A stretch of DNA of 64,000 bases, taken from Mycobacterium sp. E2733. GTDB lineage: Bacteria; Actinomycetota; Actinomycetes; Mycobacteriales; Mycobacteriaceae. Where the stretch lies: the NCBI RefSeq assembly GCF_001667585.1, contig NZ_LZJZ01000109.1, positions 1-64,000 of the forward strand, given 5' to 3'. The notes below the pieces were generated by a model, which saw nothing but the letters and a program-made list of their open reading frames with translations, did not search any database and was not told the DNA's origin. Below are positions 1-6,979 of the stretch, one piece after another; the stretch's first letter is position 1, and each line of letters starts with the position of its first letter. The translations under genes were made by a program, and so were the position numbers.

Positions 1-57
1 CCGGGCGCCGGTGGTCGTGGTGGCGTAGGTCTCGATCTTGTAGTAGCCGCGCTCGCG
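1..57. repeat. 57-bp exact inverted copy of an internal segment of the neighbouring Rv2449c-like gene
   Basis: Bases 1-57 are the perfect reverse complement of bases 1411-1467, which lie inside the oxidoreductase gene at 418-1677. Identity stops at base 58, where rpfE sequence begins, so the segment replaces the expected 5' part of rpfE. An exact match with no decay, at the very edge of the window and of an odd k-mer-like length, points to a contig-end assembly artefact. A real inversion cannot be excluded. Confidence 0.9.
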
Positions 58-338
58 TGCCGCCGCCGCCGGGCCCGGAGGCCCCGCCGCCTCCGCCTGT
101 CCACGCGTACAGCGTGAACTGGGACGCCATCGCGCAGTGCGAGTCGGGTGGCAACTGGTCGATCAGCACCGGTAACGGGTTCTCCGGTGGCCTGCAATTC
201 ACGCCGAGCACCTGGCGCGCCAACGGCGGGTCGGGCTCTCCGGCGGGCGCGAGCCGCGAGGAGCAGATCCGGGTGGCCGAGAACGTGCTGCACTCGCAGG
301 GCATCGGCGCGTGGCCGGTCTGCGGGCGTCGCGGCTGA
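58..338 (+). CDS. rpfE: Resuscitation-promoting factor RpfE, C-terminal part (5' truncated)
   Basis: Secreted lysozyme/transglycosylase-like peptidoglycan hydrolase that helps dormant mycobacteria resume growth. What remains is a Pro-rich linker followed by a complete Rpf domain of about 75 residues. It shows the QCESGGNW motif with the catalytic Glu, a GGLQF segment, the ASREEQI helix and the terminal WPVCGRRG, whose Cys should pair with the Cys of CESGG. The signal peptide and N-terminal repeat region of full-length RpfE are missing because the reading frame meets the inverted 57-bp segment at base 57. The GTG at 57-59 is created by the junction and is not a credible native start. The next gene is the Rv2449c homologue, as in M. 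tuberculosis. Confidence 0.9.
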
Positions 339-354
339 CGATCCACAACGCAGT

Positions 355-394
355 AGATAAGTAGTGCCGGGCCTCGGCCCGGCACTACTTATCT
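355..394 (+). terminator. Perfect 19-bp inverted repeat after rpfE
   Basis: A 19-bp stem (355-373 with 376-394) is separated by only two bases, so the folded RNA would have a tight loop of 4 or more nt after opening the top pair. It starts 16 bp after the rpfE stop. No U-tract follows, as is usual for mycobacterial hairpin terminators. The perfection and AT content of the outer stem stand out from the surrounding GC-rich sequence. Confidence 0.75.
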
Positions 395-404
395 GCGGGT
401 CGGG

Positions 405-410
405 TAGCGT
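405..410 (+). promoter_or_regulatory. -10 box (TAGCGT) for a leaderless Rv2449c-like mRNA
   Basis: TAGCGT matches the mycobacterial SigA -10 consensus TANNNT and ends 7 nt before the GTG at 418. Transcription would start at or next to the start codon. It lies just after the palindrome at 355-394, and it supports GTG 418 over the in-frame GTG at 364, which falls inside the hairpin. Confidence 0.55.
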
Positions 411-417
411 CGGGCCC

Positions 418-1677
418 GTGACCGCAACGCCGCGCGAATTCGACATCGTGTTGTACGGGGCGACCGGCTTCGTCGGGAAGTTGACCGCCGAATACCTGGC
501 CGGGTCCGGGCCGGACAGCCGGGTGGCGCTGGCCGGCAGATCCACCGACCGCTTGCGGGCCGTCCGCGACACCCTGGGCGAGTCCGCGCAGTCCTGGCCG
601 CTTGTGGCCGCCGACGCATCGTCGCCATCGACGCTGAACGAGATGGCCGCCCGCACCCAGGTCGTCATCACCACGGTCGGCCCCTATACGCGCTATGGGC
701 TACCGCTGGTGGCCGCCTGCGCGGCCGCGGGCACCGACTACGCCGACCTGACCGGCGAGGCGATGTTCGTCCGCGAGAGCATCGACCTGTACCACAAGCA
801 GGCCGCCGACACCGGCGCCCGCATCGTGCATGCCTGTGGATTCGATTCCGTCCCTTCGGACCTCAGTGTCTATGCGCTCTACCGCGCGGCGCGGGATGAC
901 GGCGCCGGAGAGCTCGTCGACACCGACCTCGTGGTCCGGTCCTTCTCGGGCGGGGTATCCGGCGGAACCGTCGCGTCGATGTTGGAAGTGCTGGACACGG
1001 CGTCCCGCGATCCCGACGCCCGCCGCCAACTCGCCGACCCGTATACGCTGAGCACCGACCGCAGTGCCGAACCGGAAATCGGGCGCCAACCCGACCTGCC
1101 GTGGCGGCGTGGTCGTCAGATCGCGCCGGAACTGGCCGGCCTGTGGACGTCGGGATTCGTGATGGCGCCCTACAACACCCGTATCGTGCGGCGCAGCAAC
1201 GCATTACTGGACTGGGCGTACGGCCGCCAATTCCGCTACTCCGAAAGCATGAGCCTCGGGTCCTCGCCGCTGGCTCCGTTGGCGTCCGCCGCGGTGGGCG
1301 GGGTCGCCAACGCCACCTTCGGATTGGGCAGCCGCTACTTCCGGCTGCTGCCTCGCCGGCTGGTGGAGCGCATCGTTCCCAAACCCGGAACCGGCCCCAG
1401 CGCGGCGGCGCGCGAGCGCGGCTACTACAAGATCGAGACCTACGCCACCACGACCACCGGCGCCCGGTACGTGGCGCGCATGGAGCAGCGCGGAGACCCC
1501 GGCTACAAGGCGACCTCGGTGCTGTTGGGGGAGTGCGGCCTTGCGCTCGCACTCGACCGCGACAAGCTACCGAACCTGCATGGCGTCCTCACCCCGGCGG
1601 CCGCGATGGGTGACGCACTGCTCGCCAGGTTCCCCGCCGCCGGTGTGACGTTGCAGGTCGACCGGCTCTCGGAGTGA
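418..1677 (+). CDS. Saccharopine dehydrogenase-like / trans-acting enoyl reductase family protein (Rv2449c homologue)
   Basis: A 419-residue NAD(P)-dependent oxidoreductase-like protein. The N-terminus has a Rossmann dinucleotide fold with the motif YGATGFVGKLTAEYL at about residues 11-25. The family includes Rv2953, the trans-acting enoyl reductase of phthiocerol and phenolphthiocerol lipid synthesis, but the Rv2449c branch has no assigned substrate, so only the fold and family are claimed. The C-terminal motif LTPAAAMGDALLARFPAAGV is typical of the family. The GTG at 418 is chosen because a -10 box lies 7 nt upstream and the family N-terminus (EFDIVLYGATG) begins here. Bases 1411-1467 (about residues 332-350) are the source of the inverted copy at 1-57. 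The gene lies between rpfE and valS, as in M. tuberculosis. Confidence 0.85.
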   Translation: MTATPREFDIVLYGATGFVGKLTAEYLAGSGPDSRVALAGRSTDRLRAVRDTLGESAQSWPLVAADASSPSTLNEMAARTQVVITTVGPYTRYGLPLVAACAAAGTDYADLTGEAMFVRESIDLYHKQAADTGARIVHACGFDSVPSDLSVYALYRAARDDGAGELVDTDLVVRSFSGGVSGGTVASMLEVLDTASRDPDARRQLADPYTLSTDRSAEPEIGRQPDLPWRRGRQIAPELAGLWTSGFVMAPYNTRIVRRSNALLDWAYGRQFRYSESMSLGSSPLAPLASAAVGGVANATFGLGSRYFRLLPRRLVERIVPKPGTGPSAAARERGYYKIETYATTTTGARYVARMEQRGDPGYKATSVLLGECGLALALDRDKLPNLHGVLTPAAAMGDALLARFPAAGVTLQVDRLSE

Positions 1678-1727
1678 CGCGGCTCACCTGCGATTTGGGC
1701 ACCTACAGCGGGGTATACGGCGCTCCC

Positions 1728-1733
1728 TAGAAT
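1728..1733 (+). promoter_or_regulatory. -10 box (TAGAAT) for leaderless valS
   Basis: TAGAAT ends 6 nt before the GTG start of valS at 1740, the spacing expected if the transcript begins with the start codon. There is no Shine-Dalgarno sequence upstream of this GTG, which fits leaderless translation. Confidence 0.6.
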
Positions 1734-1739
1734 TGACGG

Positions 1740-4397
1740 GTGACCGCCAGCCGCAGCCCCGCCACCGACCTGCCCAAGTCGTGGGATCCCGCTGCCGCAG
1801 AAAGTGCGATCTACCAGAAGTGGCTCGACGCGGGCTACTTCGAGGCCGACCCGACGAGCGCCAAACCCGGATACTCGATCGTGCTGCCGCCGCCGAACGT
1901 GACCGGCAGCCTGCACATGGGCCACGCGCTGGAACACACCATGATGGACGCCCTGACCCGTCGCAAACGGATGCAGGGTTATGAGGTGCTGTGGCAGCCG
2001 GGCATGGACCACGCCGGCATCGCGACCCAGAGCGTGGTGGAAAAGCAGCTCGCGGTCGACGGCAAGACCAAAGAGGACTTCGGCCGGGAGCTGTTCGTCG
2101 AAAAGGTCTGGGATTGGAAACGCGAGTCCGGCGGTGCGATCAGCGGGCAAATGCGGCGGCTCGGCGACGGGGTCGCCTGGAGTCGCGACCGGTTCACCAT
2201 GGACGAGGGCCTGTCGCGGGCGGTGCGCACCATCTTCAAGCGGCTCTATGACGCCGGTCTGATCTACCGCGCCGAGCGGCTGGTCAATTGGTCACCGGTG
2301 CTCGAAACCGCGCTCTCCGACATCGAAGTCAACTACGAAGAGGTCGAGGGCGAGCTGGTGTCATTCCGCTACGGCTCGCTCGACGACTCGCAGCCCCACA
2401 TCGTGGTCGCCACCACGCGGGTCGAGACGATGCTCGGCGACACCGCCATCGCGGTCCATCCCGAGGACGAGCGGTACCGCCACCTGGTCGGCACGACCCT
2501 GCCGCACCCCTTCGTCGACCGGCAGCTCCTCATCGTCGCCGACGAACACGTGGACCCCGAATTCGGCACGGGTGCGGTCAAAGTCACCCCCGCCCACGAT
2601 CCGAACGACTTCGAAATCGGCATGCGGCACCAGCTGCCGATGCTGTCGATCATGGACACCAAGGGCCGGATCGCCGACACCGGAACACAATTCGACGGCC
2701 TGGACCGGTTCGAGGCCCGGGTCGCGGTGCGCGAGGCGTTGGCCGCTCAGGGCCGTGTTGTCGGCGAGAAGCGCCCTTACCTGCACAGCGTCGGGCATTC
2801 AGAACGCAGCGGTGAGCCGATCGAGCCACGACTGTCGCTGCAATGGTGGGTCCGGGTGGAGTCGCTGGCCAAGGCCGCCGGTGATGCGGTTCGCAACGGG
2901 GACACCGTGATTCACCCCACCAGTCTGGAGCCGCGCTGGTTCGGGTGGGTCGACGACATGCACGACTGGTGCATCTCGCGGCAGCTCTGGTGGGGCCATC
3001 GCATCCCGATCTGGTATGGGCCCAAGGGCGAGCAGGTGTGCGTCGGTCCGGACGAGACGCCGCCGGAGGGCTGGGAGCAGGACCCCGACGTGCTGGACAC
3101 CTGGTTTTCGTCGGCCCTGTGGCCGTTCTCCACACTGGGCTGGCCGGAGAAGACCCCCGAGCTGGAAAAGTTCTATCCGACAAGCGTTTTGGTCACCGGG
3201 TACGACATCCTGTTCTTCTGGGTGGCCCGCATGATGATGTTCGGCACCTTCGTCGGCGGCGACGACACCATCACGCTCGACGGTCGACGCGGCCCGCAGG
3301 TGCCGTTCACCGACGTGTTCCTGCATGGGCTGATCCGTGACGAATTCGGCCGCAAGATGAGTAAGTCCAAGGGCAACGTCATCGACCCGCTGGACTGGCT
3401 GGACATGTTCGGGGCGGACGCGCTGAGGTTCACGCTGGCCCGCGGCGCCAGCCCCGGCGGTGACCTGGCCGTCGGCGAGGACGCCGTCCGGGCGTCACGC
3501 AATTTCTGCACCAAGCTGTTCAACGCCACCCGCTACGCGTTGCTCAACGGTGCGCACGTCGCACCGTTGCCCGCACTCAACGAGCTGACCGACGCCGACC
3601 GCTGGATCCTGGGACGGCTGGAAGAGGTTCGCGCCGAAGTGGATTCGGCCCTCGACGGTTACGAGTTCAGCCGCGCCTGCGAGGCGCTCTACCACTTCGC
3701 GTGGGACGAATTCTGCGATTGGTACGTCGAATTGGCCAAAACGCAGCTGGCCGAAGGGAACGCACACACCACCGCGGTGCTCGCCGCCGTGCTCGACACG
3801 CTGCTGCGGTTGCTGCACCCGGTCATCCCGTTCCTCACTGAGGCGTTGTGGCAGGTGCTGACCGGCCAGGAGTCGCTGGTGATCGCCGACTGGCCGGAGC
3901 CGTCGGGCATCGCTCTGGATTCCGTTGCCGCCCAACGGGTCAGCGACATGCAAAGGTTGGTTACCGAAGTCCGCCGGTTCCGCAGCGATCAGGGCCTGGC
4001 CGATAGGCAGAAGGTGCCGGCCCGGCTCAATGGGATGGACAGCGCCGATTTGAGTGACCAGGTGGCCGCGGTGACATCGCTGGCCTGGCTCACCGCGCCG
4101 GGTGACGGATTCCAGCCGTCGGTGTCGTTGGAGGTGCGCCTCGGTCCCGGCATGAACAGCACGGTGGTCGTCGAGCTCGACACCTCGGGCACCATCGATG
4201 TCGCCGCCGAGCGCCGCCGCTTGGAGAAAGACCTCGCCGCCGCCCAAAAGGAACTGGCGACGACCACCGCCAAATTGGCCAACGAGGACTTTCTGGCCAA
4301 GGCCCCGCAGAACGTCGTCGACAAGATCCGCGACCGCCAGCGCGTGGCCCAGGAGGAGACCGACCGGATCAACGCGCGGCTGGCCGGGCTGCAGTGA
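1740..4397 (+). CDS. valS: Valyl-tRNA synthetase
   Basis: Cytoplasmic class I aminoacyl-tRNA synthetase that charges tRNA-Val and edits mischarged threonine. The protein has 885 residues, close to the usual mycobacterial length of about 876. The HIGH-type motif is HMGH (residues 59-62) in PNVTGSLHMGHAL, and KMSKS lies at residues 539-543. Between them is the CP1 editing domain with the TTRVETMLGDTA motif. The anticodon-binding domain follows, and the C-terminus is the charged coiled coil typical of ValRS (about residues 820-880, rich in K/E/A). Translation starts at GTG 1740, supported by the leaderless -10 box. The stop overlaps the start of folC by 4 nt, so the two are probably co-transcribed. 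Confidence 0.98.
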   Translation: MTASRSPATDLPKSWDPAAAESAIYQKWLDAGYFEADPTSAKPGYSIVLPPPNVTGSLHMGHALEHTMMDALTRRKRMQGYEVLWQPGMDHAGIATQSVVEKQLAVDGKTKEDFGRELFVEKVWDWKRESGGAISGQMRRLGDGVAWSRDRFTMDEGLSRAVRTIFKRLYDAGLIYRAERLVNWSPVLETALSDIEVNYEEVEGELVSFRYGSLDDSQPHIVVATTRVETMLGDTAIAVHPEDERYRHLVGTTLPHPFVDRQLLIVADEHVDPEFGTGAVKVTPAHDPNDFEIGMRHQLPMLSIMDTKGRIADTGTQFDGLDRFEARVAVREALAAQGRVVGEKRPYLHSVGHSERSGEPIEPRLSLQWWVRVESLAKAAGDAVRNGDTVIHPTSLEPRWFGWVDDMHDWCISRQLWWGHRIPIWYGPKGEQVCVGPDETPPEGWEQDPDVLDTWFSSALWPFSTLGWPEKTPELEKFYPTSVLVTGYDILFFWVARMMMFGTFVGGDDTITLDGRRGPQVPFTDVFLHGLIRDEFGRKMSKSKGNVIDPLDWLDMFGADALRFTLARGASPGGDLAVGEDAVRASRNFCTKLFNATRYALLNGAHVAPLPALNELTDADRWILGRLEEVRAEVDSALDGYEFSRACEALYHFAWDEFCDWYVELAKTQLAEGNAHTTAVLAAVLDTLLRLLHPVIPFLTEALWQVLTGQESLVIADWPEPSGIALDSVAAQRVSDMQRLVTEVRRFRSDQGLADRQKVPARLNGMDSADLSDQVAAVTSLAWLTAPGDGFQPSVSLEVRLGPGMNSTVVVELDTSGTIDVAAERRRLEKDLAAAQKELATTTAKLANEDFLAKAPQNVVDKIRDRQRVAQEETDRINARLAGLQ

Positions 4398-5839
4398 CCG
4401 AGCCCCGCGACTGGCCCGAGCGCGGCGAGGCCACCGGCCTGGCCCCGACCCCGGACGAGATCGCCTCCCTGCTGCAGGTCGAGCACCTGCTGGACCAACG
4501 CTGGCCCGAGACGAAGATCGAGCCGAGCCTGACCCGGATCAGCGCGCTGATGGACGTGCTGGGCTCGCCCCAACTGGCCTATCCGTCGATCCACATCGCG
4601 GGCACCAACGGCAAGACCTCGGTGGCGCGCATGGTCGACGCGCTGGTGACCGCCCTGCACGGGCGCACCGGGCGAACCACCAGCCCGCACCTGCAGTCGG
4701 CGGTTGAGCGGATCGCGATCGACGGGCGGCCGATCACCCCGGCGCAGTACGTCGCGACGTACCGGGAGATCGAGCCCTTCGTGCACATGATCGACGCGCA
4801 GTCGCACGCCGCCGGCGGCCCGGCGATGAGCAAGTTCGAGGTGCTGACCGCCATGGCGTTCGCCGCGTTCGCCGACGCACCGGTCGACGTCGCGGTCATC
4901 GAGGTCGGCATGGGCGGGCGGTGGGACGCCACCAACGTGATCAACGCGCCGGTGGTGGTCATCACCCCGGTCAGCATCGACCACGTCGAATACCTCGGTG
5001 ACGACATCGCCGCCATCGCCGGTGAGAAGGCCGGCATCATCATTAAGGCGCCCGAAGGCGCACCCGACACCGTCGCCGTCATCGCACGCCAGGAGCCCGA
5101 GGCGATGGAAGTGCTGCTGGCGCAGACCGTGCGGGCCGACGCCGCGGTGGCCCGCGAGGATTCGGAGTTCGCGGTCCTGGAGCGTCAGGTCGCGATCGGC
5201 GGACAGGTGCTGCAGCTGCAGGGCCTCGGCGGGGTGTATTCCGACATCTACCTGCCGCTGCACGGCGAACATCAGGCGCACAACGCGGCGGTGGCACTCG
5301 CGGCGGTCGAGGCGTTCTTCGGCGCCGGCGCGCAGCGGCAACTCGACGTCGAGGCGGTGCGGGCCGGGTTCGCCGCCGTCACCAGCCCCGGCCGGCTGGA
5401 ACGCATGCGCAGCGCGCCCACCGTCTTCATCGACGCCGCGCACAACCCGGCCGGTGCGGCCGCGCTGGCGCAAACGCTGAGCGAGGAATTCGACTTCCGT
5501 TACCTGGTCGGTGTGCTCAGCGTGCTGGCCGACAAGGACGTGAACGGCATCCTCGCGGCGCTCGAGCCGGTTTTCGATGCCGTCGTCGTGACCCACAACG
5601 GGTCGCCGCGGGCACTGGACGTCGAGTCGCTGGCGCTGGCGGCGGGGGAGCGATTCGGGCCCGATCGGGTGATTTCGGCCGAGAACCTGCGCGATGCCAT
5701 CGACGCCGCGACCGCCCTCGTCGACGACGCGACGGTGGACGGGGAACCCGAAGCCTTCTCCGGCGCGGGAATCGTCATCACCGGCTCGGTCGTCACCGCC
5801 GGCGCGGCACGGACCCTGTTCGGTCGTGATCCCGAGTGA
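4394..5839 (+). CDS. folC: Folylpolyglutamate synthase / dihydrofolate synthase
   Basis: ATP-dependent ligase of the Mur ligase superfamily. It joins L-glutamate to dihydropteroate and extends the polyglutamate tail of folates. The 481-residue protein has the P-loop GTNGKTS at residues 70-76, the VEVGMGGRWDATN motif, and the later HNPAG motif of the C-terminal glutamate ligase domain. The GTG start overlaps the valS stop (GTGA). Its own stop overlaps the start of the next gene in the same way, giving a tightly coupled valS-folC-DUF4233 operon. Confidence 0.96.
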   Translation: MTEPRDWPERGEATGLAPTPDEIASLLQVEHLLDQRWPETKIEPSLTRISALMDVLGSPQLAYPSIHIAGTNGKTSVARMVDALVTALHGRTGRTTSPHLQSAVERIAIDGRPITPAQYVATYREIEPFVHMIDAQSHAAGGPAMSKFEVLTAMAFAAFADAPVDVAVIEVGMGGRWDATNVINAPVVVITPVSIDHVEYLGDDIAAIAGEKAGIIIKAPEGAPDTVAVIARQEPEAMEVLLAQTVRADAAVAREDSEFAVLERQVAIGGQVLQLQGLGGVYSDIYLPLHGEHQAHNAAVALAAVEAFFGAGAQRQLDVEAVRAGFAAVTSPGRLERMRSAPTVFIDAAHNPAGAAALAQTLSEEFDFRYLVGVLSVLADKDVNGILAALEPVFDAVVVTHNGSPRALDVESLALAAGERFGPDRVISAENLRDAIDAATALVDDATVDGEPEAFSGAGIVITGSVVTAGAARTLFGRDPE

Positions 5840-6186
5840 CCGGCCAAAACCAGGCAGACCCCTGGAAGAGCTTCGGCGCGGTGATGGCCGCCACGCTGCT
5901 CCTGGAAGCGATCGTGGTGCTGCTCGCGATTCCGGTGGTGAGCGCGGTCGGCGGCGGACTGACGCCGGTGTCGCTGGGCTATCTGATCGGCGTGGCCGCG
6001 CTGCTCATCCTGCTGGGCGGGGTGCAGCGCAAGCCCTGGGCGATCTGGGCGAACCTGGGTGCCCAGGTGCTTGTGCTCGCCGGCTTCGCGGTGTACGCCG
6101 GCGTGGGGCTCATCGGGGTGCTGTTCACCGGATTGTGGGCCTTGATCGTGTACTTCCGGGCCGAGGTACGGCGCCGCCAGCGCTAG
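5836..6186 (+). CDS. DUF4233 small membrane protein (Rv2446c homologue)
   Basis: A 116-residue integral membrane protein of unknown function. Four hydrophobic stretches are visible: MAATLLLEAIVVLLAIPVVS, PVSLGYLIGVAALLILLGG, WAIWANLGAQVLVLAGFAVY and VGLIGVLFTGLWALIVYF. It ends in a basic tail (EVRRRQR), so the C-terminus is probably cytoplasmic. The GTG start overlaps the folC stop by 4 nt. The family is conserved in actinobacteria in this position between folC and ndk, but the neighbours do not reveal a role. Confidence 0.85.
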   Translation: MTGQNQADPWKSFGAVMAATLLLEAIVVLLAIPVVSAVGGGLTPVSLGYLIGVAALLILLGGVQRKPWAIWANLGAQVLVLAGFAVYAGVGLIGVLFTGLWALIVYFRAEVRRRQR

Positions 6187-6226
6187 GGGCAGGTCTCGCC
6201 GCCCGGCCGATCGCCGCCCGGTTCTG

Positions 6227-6232
6227 TACGCT
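6227..6232 (+). promoter_or_regulatory. -10 box (TACGCT) for leaderless ndkA
   Basis: TACGCT fits TANNNT and ends 7 nt before the GTG start at 6240. No Shine-Dalgarno sequence is visible in between. Confidence 0.5.
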
Positions 6233-6239
6233 GTGCGCC

Positions 6240-6650
6240 GTGACCGAACGGACCCTGGTACTGATCAAGCCGGACGGCGTCGAGCGGCAGCTGGTAGGGG
6301 AAATCATCAGCCGCATCGAGCGGAAGGGCCTGACCATCGCTGCGCTGGAGCTTCGGCGCGTCAGCGAGGACCTGGCCGCCGCGCATTACGCCGAGCACGA
6401 GGGCAAGCCGTTCTTCGGCTCGCTGCTGGAGTTCATCACATCCGGACCGGTGGTGGCGGCGATCGTCGAGGGACCGCGGGCCATCGCCGCGTTTCGCCAG
6501 CTAGCGGGGGGAACCGACCCGGTCGATAAGGCCACCCCCGGCACGATCCGGGGCGATTTCGGGCTGGAGACGCAGTTCAACCTGGTGCACGGGTCCGATT
6601 CGACCGAGTCCGCGAAGCGCGAACTCGCGCTCTGGTTTCCCGACGCGTAG
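6240..6650 (+). CDS. ndkA: Nucleoside diphosphate kinase
   Basis: A 136-residue enzyme that moves the gamma-phosphate of ATP to nucleoside diphosphates via a phosphohistidine. The N-terminus ERTLVLIKPDGV and the active-site segment NLVHGSDS, with the phosphorylated His, are intact. The start is the GTG at 6240, giving the usual NDK length and N-terminus; the frame stays open upstream but that part is antisense-like filler. It sits between the folC operon and rne, as in M. tuberculosis, with its own leaderless-type promoter. Confidence 0.97.
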   Translation: MTERTLVLIKPDGVERQLVGEIISRIERKGLTIAALELRRVSEDLAAAHYAEHEGKPFFGSLLEFITSGPVVAAIVEGPRAIAAFRQLAGGTDPVDKATPGTIRGDFGLETQFNLVHGSDSTESAKRELALWFPDA

Positions 6651-6979
6651 CGCCCCAGCTAACGGGGCCGCGCCAGCCCGCTGACGGCGCGTTCGCTCAG
6701 GGGTGGATGGGCTCGCCCAGTGATGTGGGATACTGGCGGAGGGTGAACGTCGCCGGACCGGCTTCGGACACCCGAATGAAGACTTAGACAAGCGCGATCA
6801 TCGCTACCCCGCGTTGGTGCGCGGCATGTCAGGCCATCATTCAGCACGGCGCCGAGTGCATTCCCAGCGAACCGCTCGGGGCGAGACCATCACAAGCCCG
6901 GGGGAAGTTGACCGGGCCCATAGCGAAGCCCTCGCGTGGCCGCGTCGCAAGGACGCGCCCGGGGGCTTGAGGAGAATAC
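6651..6979 (+). promoter_or_regulatory. Long rne leader region
   Basis: This 329-bp stretch holds no credible coding gene. A weak -10-like GATACT at 6729-6734 would give an rne leader of about 240 nt. Mycobacterial rne mRNAs are known to have unusually long 5' UTRs. The leader has GC-rich self-complementary segments near 6895-6965. A strong Shine-Dalgarno TGAGGAG (6968-6974) lies 5 nt before the rne GTG. The TSS position is inferred. Confidence 0.45.

Noticed and set aside
364..417. Upstream GTG extension of the Rv2449c homologue
   Set aside because: The extension lies in the perfect hairpin and the -10 box, and it encodes no family sequence; GTG 418 fits better.
3989..5596. 535-codon open frame on the minus strand opposite valS/folC
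   Set aside because: Composition (His/Arg/Gly/Val/Asp-rich, no domains) is that of an antisense shadow of high-GC genes; valS and folC are certain on the plus strand.
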